A stretch of DNA of 16,055 nucleotides, taken from NCBI GenBank assembly GCA_902493155.1, contig CABUOE010000030.1, positions 1 to 16,055 of the forward strand, in the 5' to 3' direction. Numbering within the stretch: position 1 is the stretch's first letter; each line of letters begins with the position of its first letter. The stretch comes from an uncultured Eubacteriales bacterium. Lineage in GTDB: Bacteria > Bacillota > Clostridia > Oscillospirales > Ruminococcaceae. The notes beneath the pieces are model-generated. The model saw only the letters and a program-made list of their open reading frames with translations. It ran no database searches and was not told where the DNA came from. Shown here piece by piece: positions 1-5,779 of this stretch. A program made the translations under genes and the position numbers.

Positions 1-180
1 GCACTTTTTTGGAGAGTGGCTTGGAGCGGATTGCGGGTGTTGCTCATTTGCGGCTCAAATCGTCTTATCTGCTGCCAACCATCCTGTCCCATTCCGTCTG
101 ATACAGCATCAAAAAAGCATCAAAGATCACCTCTCCGGTTCAGCCTTTTGAACAGAACCAGTAAAAACGGACAATAGATA
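1..180. other. Window-edge stretch, no gene recognised
   Basis: Frame 1 is open for 58 codons up to a TAG near 177, and frame 3 is open for 32 codons to a TGA at 99-101. Neither has a start with a ribosome binding site, and neither translation resembles a family I recognise. One of them could be the tail of a gene entering from the left, but nothing decides between them. I treat this as unassigned sequence next to the decayed region that follows. Confidence 0.4.
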
Positions 181-185
181 AAATG

Positions 186-219
186 CCCCCTGGTGTAGGA
201 TAATAACTACATCAGGGGG
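186..219 (+). promoter_or_regulatory. Hairpin sequestering the ribosome binding site of the transposase remnant
   Basis: The left arm 186-198 (CCCCCTGGTGTAG) pairs with 207-219 (CTACATCAGGGGG) around an 8-base loop (199-206). All 13 positions pair if one G-U is allowed. The run AGGGGG at 214-219 lies 7 bases before the ATG at 227 and is the only Shine-Dalgarno candidate, so in RNA it would be buried in the stem. Hairpins that hide the transposase ribosome binding site are a known way for insertion sequences to stay silent when transcribed from outside. Applying that role here is inference. Confidence 0.55.
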
Positions 220-226
220 TATCGTT

Positions 227-479
227 ATGCAGAAGAGAAAATACACCAGAATAAAGACAGTGGGAAGCAGAAATTCTTCAATTACATCTGGAAGGTAAAA
301 CACATCGTGAAATAGCGGAGGTATATGGATTGGAACGAGAGCAGATCAAGAAATTCCTTAAACGGCATAGGGAAAAGCACGCTTTGCTTGGTGAAGGCCA
401 TACCGTCAATAATCTTACCGGCCACAAGATTATTTTAGATACCTCAAAAGCAGACACTTATGCATGCGCTCGGTGCTGA
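227..479 (+). pseudogene. Frameshifted IS3-type transposase OrfA (helix-turn-helix)
   Basis: The ATG at 227 opens a frame reading MQKRKYTRIKTV. This breaks at a GGG run (262-264) into the frame beginning at 264, which reads EAEILQLHLEGKTHREIAEV followed by YGLEREQIKKFLKRHREKH. Removing one G joins the two halves into a typical helix-turn-helix OrfA of IS3-family elements, with the HTH at roughly residues 15-45 of the repaired product. OrfA normally binds the element ends. The frame stops at TGA 477-479, and the sequence after the HTH no longer looks like OrfA. No OrfB (DDE integrase) follows, so the element is dead. The family call rests on the HTH pattern only; another HTH protein is possible. 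Confidence 0.6.
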
Positions 480-534
480 AATCATTAGCGCGCCCCGAGA
501 GGGAGGCATGCTCGGTGACGCAGAAAAAGCGGCT
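439..534 (+). pseudogene. Fragment resembling cysteine synthase family (PLP-dependent)
   Basis: After a TAG at 436-438 this frame reads KQTLMHALGAEIISAPREG then GMLGDAEKA. The pattern (R/K)xxLMxALGAEI..P..GGM.G...KA resembles the segment of cysteine synthase-family enzymes after the substrate-binding loop (compare RRKLLKALGA in CysK). The frame stays open to a TAA at 595-597, but the residues after about 534 no longer look related. No PLP lysine or other catalytic segment is present. It overlaps the end of the transposase remnant in a different frame, as expected of jumbled, decayed sequence. The resemblance is short and could be chance. Confidence 0.35.
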
Positions 535-649
535 GATCACAGTCACCATCGAAATCGATCACGCAAGAGATTTTTAGGGGAGGGTTCAAAGTCCTAAACA
601 AAACCGTCGAAAATATCTTTTTTTCATCATATGGGAACATAAAGTACAG

Positions 650-1105
650 TTAGTTGGTTTCTTCATCGTTGTTATTCGTTTGCTGTTTTTGAAGAAGATC
701 CCGGATATCTGCCAATAGTTCTACCTCAGTAGGGGGAGCAGGGGTTTCAGGGGCCGATTCTTCCTCCTGTTGTTTGCGTAATTTTTGCGATGCTTTGGAA
801 GCAAAATAGACAGCGAGGAAAATCGAAAAAGCAATAATGAGAAAATCGACGATATTCTGGATGAAACTGCCATAAAGGATAGCTGCTTCTGGCTTTATAA
901 CTTCTCCGTTTTCTACTACTGCTGCACTGAGAACCCACTTGAGGGATTTAAATTCCATACCGGCGGTCAGAAAGCCGAAAAAGGGCATGATGATGTCGTT
1001 GACGAGGGATGTGACGATTTTTCCGAATGCTCCCCCTACGACTACGCCGATGGCCATGTCGAAAATGTTGCCTTTAAACGCAAATTCCTTAAATTGTTTC
1101 CACAT
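650..1105 (-). CDS. mscL: Large-conductance mechanosensitive channel MscL
   Basis: This 151-residue protein belongs to the MscL family: homopentameric inner-membrane channels that open under membrane tension and release solutes during hypo-osmotic shock. The N-terminal amphipathic stretch (MWKQFKEFAFKGN) leads into TM1 at about 14-40, with the family's pore-lining pattern DMAIGVVVGGAFGKIV and NDIIMPFFG. A short periplasmic loop follows, then TM2 at about 78-105, and a charged cytoplasmic C-terminal helix rich in Gln, Glu and Pro. The length is normal. The ATG has a good AAAGGAG site 7 bases upstream. It stands alone with its own promoter. No clear terminator hairpin is visible after the stop codon before the decayed region. 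Confidence 0.96.
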   Translation of the reverse strand: MWKQFKEFAFKGNIFDMAIGVVVGGAFGKIVTSLVNDIIMPFFGFLTAGMEFKSLKWVLSAAVVENGEVIKPEAAILYGSFIQNIVDFLIIAFSIFLAVYFASKASQKLRKQQEEESAPETPAPPTEVELLADIRDLLQKQQTNNNDEETN

Positions 1106-1140
1106 ATTTGTACTCCTTTCGATACCTTTTTCTATAGAAT

Positions 1141-1169
1141 ATTATATATGGTCGAAGCGTAAGATACAA
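1141..1169 (-). promoter_or_regulatory. Putative mscL promoter
   Basis: On the minus strand TATAAT (plus 1141-1146) is preceded by a 17-base spacer and TTGTAT (plus 1164-1169). The -10 is perfect and the -35 is weak. It lies about 36 bases upstream of the mscL start codon. Confidence 0.5.
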
Positions 1170-1413
1170 GATGGAATTTTGATATTTTATGACATTATTC
1201 ACCTTAAAAAAAGACGGCTGCTTCTGGTTATACAACAGACAGCGGAGTGTTGCTCTCAGACGATTTGCCAGCTTCCCACTGACGGTATAGGCGACCTGAT
1301 CCAGCTGAGTATGACTACGTTGGCACGGTGTCCCTGGCCTAAACATTATCGAAGTGCTATAGCCCTTGTCCTTGCCGCTTTTTGATTTGCCTACAAACGG
1401 AAACTGTGTTACA
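1147..1413. other. Intergenic stretch upstream of mscL, no gene recognised
   Basis: Apart from the mscL -35 region at its left edge, I find no gene here. A minus-strand frame covers much of it, but it lacks a recognisable family, runs through the mscL promoter and ends inside the downstream repeat. No strong hairpin or tandem repeat is visible. Confidence 0.4.
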
Positions 1414-1603
1414 ATAAAAAATAGTATCATTGCGGGCATGAAATGCCCGCAAAATGCCCGGTGAAACAGGCAAGTGCAATCCGTAATGCGGATTACAACT
1501 ATGTTTTAACAATTTATTTGTTCAAAAGGCGAGCGCTTTTTGAAACCATCTTCGATGGATTTTACCACATAAAATGCGATAAATAGAAAGTAAATTATAA
1601 AAA
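1414..1603 (+). repeat. Double-cloverleaf repeat, copy 1
   Basis: This is a 190-base element that aligns without gaps to the copy at 2590-2779, with about 25 differences by hand alignment over the 182-base core (1415-1596). The same fold is possible here but less perfect. The first outer stem is 1416-1425 with 1498-1507 (one mismatch). It encloses hairpins 1430-1439/1443-1452, 1455-1460/1467-1472 and 1475-1483/1489-1497. The second outer stem is 1511-1520 with 1587-1596, enclosing hairpins 1523-1530/1535-1542, 1546-1550/1554-1558 and 1563-1570/1574-1581. The last of these has two mismatches. The copy ends about 37 bases before the hydrolase start codon. No coding frame explains it. Confidence 0.8.
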
Positions 1604-1640
1604 AATAAACATGGGATGGGACAGGAAAGAGTAGGTACCG

Positions 1641-2573
1641 ATGAATTTAGAACAGTTTAAAATCGATTTAGCCGTTGGAGTCCGCAGGACATTGGAGCGG
1701 ATTGGAAAGACGGAGCTCATCGGTGAAAAGATGATGATCCCCTGCCGCGGGGGAGAGGTGGACGTTTACTTGTATCGGGCGAAAGGGCAGGGTGCCCCTG
1801 TTCTCTTCGACCTCCACGGAGGGGGCTTTGTCTACGGACACGGGGCGGATGAAGAATTGTTCTGCGACCGCCTGCGGAAAGATGTGAACCTCAATGTGGT
1901 TTCAATTAACTATCGGAAAGCGCCCAAATTTCCTTATCCCGCCGCGGTAGAAGACGTCTTTGACGTAATCTGCCACTGGAAAAAACATGCGGCAGAATAT
2001 CAGATGGACGGGGAAAGAATGGCGGTCATTGGCCACAGTGCGGGCGGTAATCTGGCCGCCGTGGCCGCTATGATGGGAAAAGAGTCGGGAAAATATCAGC
2101 TGCGTTGCCAGATTCTCAACTATCCTTTTTTGGATGTGCTGTCCAACCCGGCCGACAAGCCCAGGTATCCGGAAGCCTTGCCAGTTCTGCTCATCAAGGC
2201 ATTTAGCGAGTTGTATGCTAAGCCTGAGGATCGGGCGCTTCCCCATATTTCACCGGTTTTCTGTCCGCCAGAAGAGCTGAGAGGGCTTCCTCCGGCCGCT
2301 ATCCTTGTGGCGGAATACGATTCTCTCCGGGAGGAAGGGGAGCATTACGCGGAGCTGCTGCATCAAGCGGATATCCCGGTGACCTGCCGATGTATCCACG
2401 GGATTGGACACGGGTTTATCGAGCATTATTTTGCCCGCGGGGTGTACGACAGGATGCCGGAAGAACCCAATCGCATTCTGCCCCAGGACATCGAGAAAAA
2501 AATAGCGGAAGCTATGGAAATCATTGAAAGTACACTGAAAAAATATCTTTTAGAAAGCAAAGAAGAACTTTAA
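1641..2573 (+). CDS. Alpha/beta-hydrolase, HSL-type esterase/lipase
   Basis: The 310-residue protein has the full signature of the hormone-sensitive-lipase branch of alpha/beta-hydrolases. The oxyanion-hole motif HGGG is at 59-62, the nucleophile elbow GHSAGG at 131-136 (Ser133), the acid in AEYDSLREEGE (Asp227) and the histidine in GIGHGF (His257). Such enzymes hydrolyse carboxylic esters, often of short-chain or acetylated substrates. There is no signal peptide, so it is probably cytoplasmic. The natural substrate cannot be read from the sequence. The ATG is preceded by AGGAAAG about 13 bases upstream, a rather distant site; an earlier ATG at 1611 in the same frame hits a stop. The gene stands alone between two direct copies of a structured repeat. 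Confidence 0.9.
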   Translation: MNLEQFKIDLAVGVRRTLERIGKTELIGEKMMIPCRGGEVDVYLYRAKGQGAPVLFDLHGGGFVYGHGADEELFCDRLRKDVNLNVVSINYRKAPKFPYPAAVEDVFDVICHWKKHAAEYQMDGERMAVIGHSAGGNLAAVAAMMGKESGKYQLRCQILNYPFLDVLSNPADKPRYPEALPVLLIKAFSELYAKPEDRALPHISPVFCPPEELRGLPPAAILVAEYDSLREEGEHYAELLHQADIPVTCRCIHGIGHGFIEHYFARGVYDRMPEEPNRILPQDIEKKIAEAMEIIESTLKKYLLESKEEL

Positions 2574-2589
2574 TATTTGAAGGGGCGTT

Positions 2590-2779
2590 ATAAAAAATAG
2601 TATAGCTGCGGGCATAAAATGCCCGCAGCTTGCCTGATGAAACAGGCATATGCAATCCGCAATTCGGATTGCAACTATTTTTTAACAATTTACTTTTACA
2701 AAAGGCGAGAGCCTTTTGAAACCATCTTTGATGGATTTTATCGCATAAAATGCGGTAAAAAGAAAGTAAATTATAAAAA
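2590..2779 (+). repeat. Double-cloverleaf repeat, copy 2
   Basis: This copy folds almost perfectly. Unit 1 is closed by 2591-2601 with 2674-2684 (11 bp). It contains hairpin A 2604-2615/2619-2630 (12 bp, AAA loop), hairpin B 2631-2636/2643-2648 (6 bp) and hairpin C 2651-2659/2665-2673 (9 bp). Unit 2 is closed by 2687-2696 with 2763-2772 (10 bp). It contains hairpin D 2699-2706/2711-2718 (8 bp, a GNRA-type GAGA loop), hairpin E 2722-2726/2730-2734 extended by three A-T pairs across a bulge, and hairpin F 2739-2746/2750-2757 (8 bp with one G-U). It begins 16 bases after the hydrolase stop codon. Family unknown to me. Confidence 0.85.
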
Positions 2780-2832
2780 GTTCCAAAGGGGCTGCTACAA
2801 AATAGCCTGTCCCGAAAATAATGTACAAAAGT

Positions 2833-2864
2833 TGTAGGGGCCAATGTTTACATTGGCCCCTACA
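2833..2864. repeat. Perfect 14-bp palindrome between convergent genes (REP-like or terminator)
   Basis: TGTAGGGGCCAATG (2833-2846) and its exact complement (2851-2864) flank a TTTA loop. It lies between the ends of the hydrolase gene and fba, so it could terminate transcription from either side. A proper U-run is missing on the plus side, and only a weak AACTTTTG follows on the minus side. GTAGGGGC-type palindromes are, as I recall, common dispersed intergenic elements in Clostridia, so a REP-like element is equally possible. Confidence 0.65.
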
Positions 2865-2945
2865 TTCATGTTTGTAATTACCTAAATTGCTATCGTAAGC
2901 TTATTTTGCAACGATCCCTTTGATGTTTGGTTTTCGAAACAGGGA

Positions 2946-3809
2946 TTACGCTTTGTTGACCGAACCGAAAAGCTCCATTTTTTCTTTAACGGTCGCCTTG
3001 ATCGCCTCAAAGCCGGGAGCCAACAGTTTACGGGGGTCAAAGCCTTTGCCCTGCAAATCTTTGCCTTCCTCGATATATTTGCGGGTAGCAGCTGCAAAAG
3101 AAAGCTGGCACTCGGTGTTGACGTTGATTTTGGAAACGCCCAGGGAGATGGCTTTTTTGATCATATCTTCGGGAATGCCGGTGCCGCCGTGGAGAACCAG
3201 AGGCATAGTGCCGGTGAGTTCCTGAATTTTTGCGAGAACGTCAAAATTGAGGCCCGCCCAGTTTTCGGGGTATTTGCCGTGGATGTTACCGATTCCGGCA
3301 GCCAGCATGGTAACGCCCAAATCGGCGATCATTTTGCACTCGTTAGGATCGGCCACTTCGCCAGCGCCGATGACGCCGTCTTCTTCACCGCCGATGGAAC
3401 CAACTTCTGCTTCCAGGGACAGGCCTTTGTCGTTGCAGATGGAAACCAATTCTTTGGTTTTTTCGATGTTTTCTTCGATGGGGTAGTGGGAGCCGTCGAA
3501 CATGATGGAAGAGAAACCGGCTTCGATGCATTTCTTAGCGCCTTCGTAGGAGCCGTGGTCCAAATGCAGCGCGACGGGAACGGTGATGTTCAGTTCTTCC
3601 AGCATACCGTTTACCATACCCACGATGGTCTTGTAGCCTCCCATGTATTTACCGGCGCCTTCGGAAACACCGAGGATGACGGGAGAATTGTTTTCCTGCG
3701 CGGTGAGCAAAACCGCTTTGGTCCACTCCAAATTGTTGATATTGAACTGACCAACCGCGTATTTGCCGGCTTTGGCTTTGTTCAGCATTTCTTTTGCAGA
3801 AACTAACAT
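2946..3809 (-). CDS. fba: Class II fructose-1,6-bisphosphate aldolase
   Basis: The 287-residue enzyme cleaves fructose 1,6-bisphosphate to dihydroxyacetone phosphate and glyceraldehyde 3-phosphate in glycolysis, and runs in reverse in gluconeogenesis. It is zinc dependent. The class II signatures are clear: LHLDHG at 81-86 (catalytic Asp84, zinc ligand His85), FDGSHYP at 104-110, EAEVGSIGG at 133-141, the zinc-ligand histidine in GNIHGKYP (His177), VLHGGTG at 205-211 (His207) and INVNT at 228-232. Length is normal for the bacterial class II enzyme. The ATG follows GGAGG with a 9-base spacer, and a good promoter lies about 55 bases upstream. The other two glycolytic genes of the window lie more than 8 kb away on the opposite strand. 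Confidence 0.97.
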   Translation of the reverse strand: MLVSAKEMLNKAKAGKYAVGQFNINNLEWTKAVLLTAQENNSPVILGVSEGAGKYMGGYKTIVGMVNGMLEELNITVPVALHLDHGSYEGAKKCIEAGFSSIMFDGSHYPIEENIEKTKELVSICNDKGLSLEAEVGSIGGEEDGVIGAGEVADPNECKMIADLGVTMLAAGIGNIHGKYPENWAGLNFDVLAKIQELTGTMPLVLHGGTGIPEDMIKKAISLGVSKINVNTECQLSFAAATRKYIEEGKDLQGKGFDPRKLLAPGFEAIKATVKEKMELFGSVNKA

Positions 3810-3863
3810 AATAAAAAACCTCCAAGTAATTTATTCTTCTTGAATCTCTCAAATCCAAGCAAT

Positions 3864-3892
3864 ATTATAGCCCATCTTTATCCAAAAAGCAA
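3864..3892 (-). promoter_or_regulatory. Putative fba promoter
   Basis: On the minus strand a perfect -10 TATAAT (plus 3864-3869) and a -35 TTGCTT (plus 3887-3892) are separated by 17 bases. They sit in the AT-rich region directly upstream of fba. Confidence 0.6.
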
Positions 3893-3994
3893 GGAATTCA
3901 CAGAAGGTTTACCGAATTTCTGAACTTCATAAAAATAAACCTGCTCACGGAACTTAATTTGTATAGAAAAAGCAACAGATCAGTGTATTTTGTT

Positions 3995-4029
3995 AGAAAA
4001 AAGACCTCTCCGACAACGGAGAGGTCTTT
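3995..4029 (-). terminator. Rho-independent terminator of the foldase lipoprotein gene
   Basis: A 13-bp perfect stem, AAAGACCTCTCCG (4000-4012) with its complement at 4017-4029, has a 4-base loop. On the minus strand it is followed by a short T-rich run (plus 3995-4000). It begins 3 bases after the stop codon of the lipoprotein gene. Confidence 0.85.
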
Positions 4030-4032
4030 GGG

Positions 4033-5157
4033 CTATTCTGCGCTGGATTCAGAGGCACTTTCGCTGGATTCCTCTGAGCTTTCACTGGATCCTTCGGAAG
4101 ATTCGTCGCTGGAAGAGCTGGTTCCGGTAGGTTTGATTTTGATGTTTTTGGGACTGTGCTTCGACAAAGCCCTTTCATTTTTCTCAAGCTCAATTGCCTG
4201 GCCCCACTCGTCGACTTTGGCGTTGAATTCCTCGGCCTTCAAATTGGACAGCAGGTTAACACGATAATTGGCAAAGTCTTCTTCAGACTCGGTGATATCC
4301 AATTTCTTCAGAACAAAGGAAGCGGTGGAATCAACCGATTTGCCCACATCTCCGATTTCTGAATCAAAGGCGAAATCCAAGATATCCTGCGGGGTTTGGG
4401 AATCCCCTTTCTGGACGATAGCGTAGTACTGAGAGGCGTTGGGAACAGTCTCTTCATCAGCAAAATAATCGTTCAAAATGGCCTGGAAATCGTCCCCGGC
4501 CTCTAAGCGGTTGGTCAATGTTTCGATATCCGCGTCAATATCGGCCTGATCGCGGTTGGACTTGGTGCCGTCTTCAGCGGTCACAGTGGTTGTAACAGGA
4601 ATGTAGAAGACCTTGGCGTAATCGCTGTAGAAAATGTCTTTCAGTTCATCGTCCTTGACTTCCTCAGAGCCGCCTTCCCCGTAAATTTTGTTGAAGATAC
4701 TGCTGCTTTTATACTGGTTGAGCTGCAGCTTTTTGTAGGATTCCAACCCAAATCCCTTATCGGCGTAGCCGTAGATCTGATCCAAATAGTTGTAGTAAGC
4801 TTCCGCGTTAGTATCCATGGTTTTTTGAGATTCCTCGTCCACGGTGAGGCCCATTTCGTCAAATTTTTGTTCAACAGCCAGGTAATTCCGTGCTAAGGAT
4901 TCCGCTTCGTCAGTGACCCATTTCAGGCCGTCCTCACCTTCCAGTTCCTGGTCGAAGGGAGTTTTGGAGGCGTCAAAGCCCTCGAGCGCCTGCGCTTCCT
5001 GATAGGCGGTCAAGGAAAGGCCCACGTACATGCCGGAAGTTACCGTATAGTCCCCAAGCTTATAAGTCCAGGTGGTGTCGCTGCCGCTGCATCCGGCAAA
5101 GCTCACAAGGGTGGCGGCGGCCAGCAGTCCGGCCGTAACTTTTTTAAACAGATTCAT
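4033..5157 (-). CDS. SurA/PrsA-like peptidyl-prolyl isomerase lipoprotein
   Basis: The 374-residue protein has a lipoprotein signal peptide (MNLFKKVTAG plus a hydrophobic core) ending in SFAGC, with Cys23 as the lipidated residue. The lipobox carries Phe instead of the usual Leu at -3. The body is mostly helical and acidic, with the arrangement of SurA/PrsA foldases: an N-terminal chaperone region, then a parvulin-like segment at about 170-290 starting near DDELKDIFYSDYAKVFYI. A C-terminal chaperone helix region follows. Such proteins sit outside the membrane and help secreted proteins fold. The last 30 residues are almost only Ser, Glu, Asp, Ala and Gly, a probable flexible tail. The parvulin assignment is by overall pattern and lacks decisive catalytic motifs. 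It is a single gene with its own promoter and terminator. Confidence 0.75.
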   Translation of the reverse strand: MNLFKKVTAGLLAAATLVSFAGCSGSDTTWTYKLGDYTVTSGMYVGLSLTAYQEAQALEGFDASKTPFDQELEGEDGLKWVTDEAESLARNYLAVEQKFDEMGLTVDEESQKTMDTNAEAYYNYLDQIYGYADKGFGLESYKKLQLNQYKSSSIFNKIYGEGGSEEVKDDELKDIFYSDYAKVFYIPVTTTVTAEDGTKSNRDQADIDADIETLTNRLEAGDDFQAILNDYFADEETVPNASQYYAIVQKGDSQTPQDILDFAFDSEIGDVGKSVDSTASFVLKKLDITESEEDFANYRVNLLSNLKAEEFNAKVDEWGQAIELEKNERALSKHSPKNIKIKPTGTSSSSDESSEGSSESSEESSESASESSAE

Positions 5158-5218
5158 TTGTATTCAAACCTTTCAAAATAATATTTCCATGCTGGTAAAA
5201 GCAATCATACCGAGTGTC

Positions 5219-5247
5219 ATTATACATGATTTTATGGAACTTGTCCA
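5219..5247 (-). promoter_or_regulatory. Putative promoter of the foldase lipoprotein gene
   Basis: On the minus strand TATAAT (plus 5219-5224) and TGGACA (plus 5242-5247) are separated by exactly 17 bases. The expected transcript has a leader of about 55 bases before the ATG at 5157. Confidence 0.65.
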
Positions 5248-5321
5248 GTCATAGAGGGAAAATTTCACAATATTCGGCATTCCTTAACAAATCATATAAA
5301 ATCCTTCTAAAAATCTTTCCT

Positions 5322-5356
5322 TTGCACCGATCAACTTTCCTTAGCATAATTTGCTA
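5322..5356 (+). promoter_or_regulatory. feoA promoter overlapped by a palindromic operator candidate
   Basis: A -35 TTGCAC (5322-5327), a 17-base spacer and a -10 CATAAT (5345-5350) precede feoA. The palindrome TAGCA-n5-TGCTA (5342-5356) covers the -10, where a bound repressor would block RNA polymerase. Ferrous iron importers in Gram-positives are commonly repressed by Fur or DtxR-family iron sensors binding such inverted repeats. This sequence is not a textbook Fur or DtxR box, so which regulator binds is unknown. Confidence 0.5.
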
Positions 5357-5412
5357 TCAGGGAAGTTCCAAAGAAAACTTTCTAAGATTACAGTAAGGAG
5401 CGTGTAACCCGT

Positions 5413-5655
5413 ATGACTGACGATAGATTACCGTTAAACAGGCTTCATGAGGGGGTAGAGGCCAAAGTTTCCGAGCTGGGTGCAACCGGGACGATGCGGA
5501 AGCGCCTGATGGACATCGGACTGATCGAGGGCACAAAGGTGGAGTGCCTGCACAGAAGTCCCGCCGGCAACCCCATTGCCTATCTGATCCGGGGCGCAGT
5601 GATCGCCCTGCGCAACGAAGATTCCGACCATATTTTGGTGTCTCCTTTGGCGTAA
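5413..5655 (+). CDS. feoA: Ferrous iron transport protein A (FeoA)
   Basis: This 80-residue cytoplasmic protein has an SH3-like fold and is the small partner of the FeoB iron permease. The family pattern is visible: LPLNRLHEG near the N-terminus, then ELGATGTMRKRLMDIGLIEGTKVE (split as in FeoA, with the conserved RRLxDxGL-type motif), PIAYLIRGAVIALRNEDS and a hydrophobic end. FeoA is needed for full iron uptake through FeoB, by a role still debated. The ATG follows AAGGAG at 5395-5400 with a 12-base gap, slightly long; the nearer GTG is followed at once by a stop. feoB follows on the same strand, with a terminator-like hairpin in between. The candidate operator upstream suggests iron regulation. 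Confidence 0.92.
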   Translation: MTDDRLPLNRLHEGVEAKVSELGATGTMRKRLMDIGLIEGTKVECLHRSPAGNPIAYLIRGAVIALRNEDSDHILVSPLA

Positions 5656-5725
5656 CCGAATTGAAGCGATATTTCCCCATACCGGAGAGAAGAAAAAGAG
5701 TCAAGCTGTTGCGAGACTGTTTTGG

Positions 5726-5755
5726 GCGCTTTTGCCGCCGGCAAGAGCGCTTTTT
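5726..5755 (+). terminator. Terminator-like hairpin between feoA and feoB (attenuator candidate)
   Basis: The arms GCGCTTTTGCC (5726-5736) and GGCAAGAGCGC (5740-5750) pair over 11 bp with one G-U and a GCC loop. TTTTTCTCT follows directly from 5751. This is a canonical intrinsic terminator shape lying 70 bases after feoA and about 10 bases before the feoB ribosome binding site. It could reduce feoB transcription relative to feoA. No promoter is obvious after it, so feoB probably depends on readthrough. Confidence 0.65.
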
Positions 5756-5779
5756 CTCTGCCGCAAGGAGGATAAGCAA

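Noticed and set aside
1089..1439. A 116-codon minus-strand frame upstream of mscL
   Set aside because: It runs through the mscL promoter and starts inside the repeat at 1414; no ribosome binding site and no family resemblance.
1414..2779. Reading the double repeat as a CRISPR or tandem repeat array
   Set aside because: There are only two copies 1.2 kb apart with a gene between them, and no short repeat-spacer periodicity.
1414..2779. Terminal inverted repeats and target duplications of a classic transposon around the repeats
   Set aside because: The ends of the 190-base unit are not complementary to each other, and no flanking duplication was seen.
3189..3806. A 205-codon open frame on the plus strand opposite fba
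   Set aside because: It is exactly antisense to a strongly conserved aldolase, has no ribosome binding site and its translation resembles nothing; it reflects the codon use of fba.
5732..5779. Upstream in-frame TTG start for feoB
   Set aside because: It lies inside the terminator-like hairpin and has no ribosome binding site; the ATG at 5780 has an ideal one.
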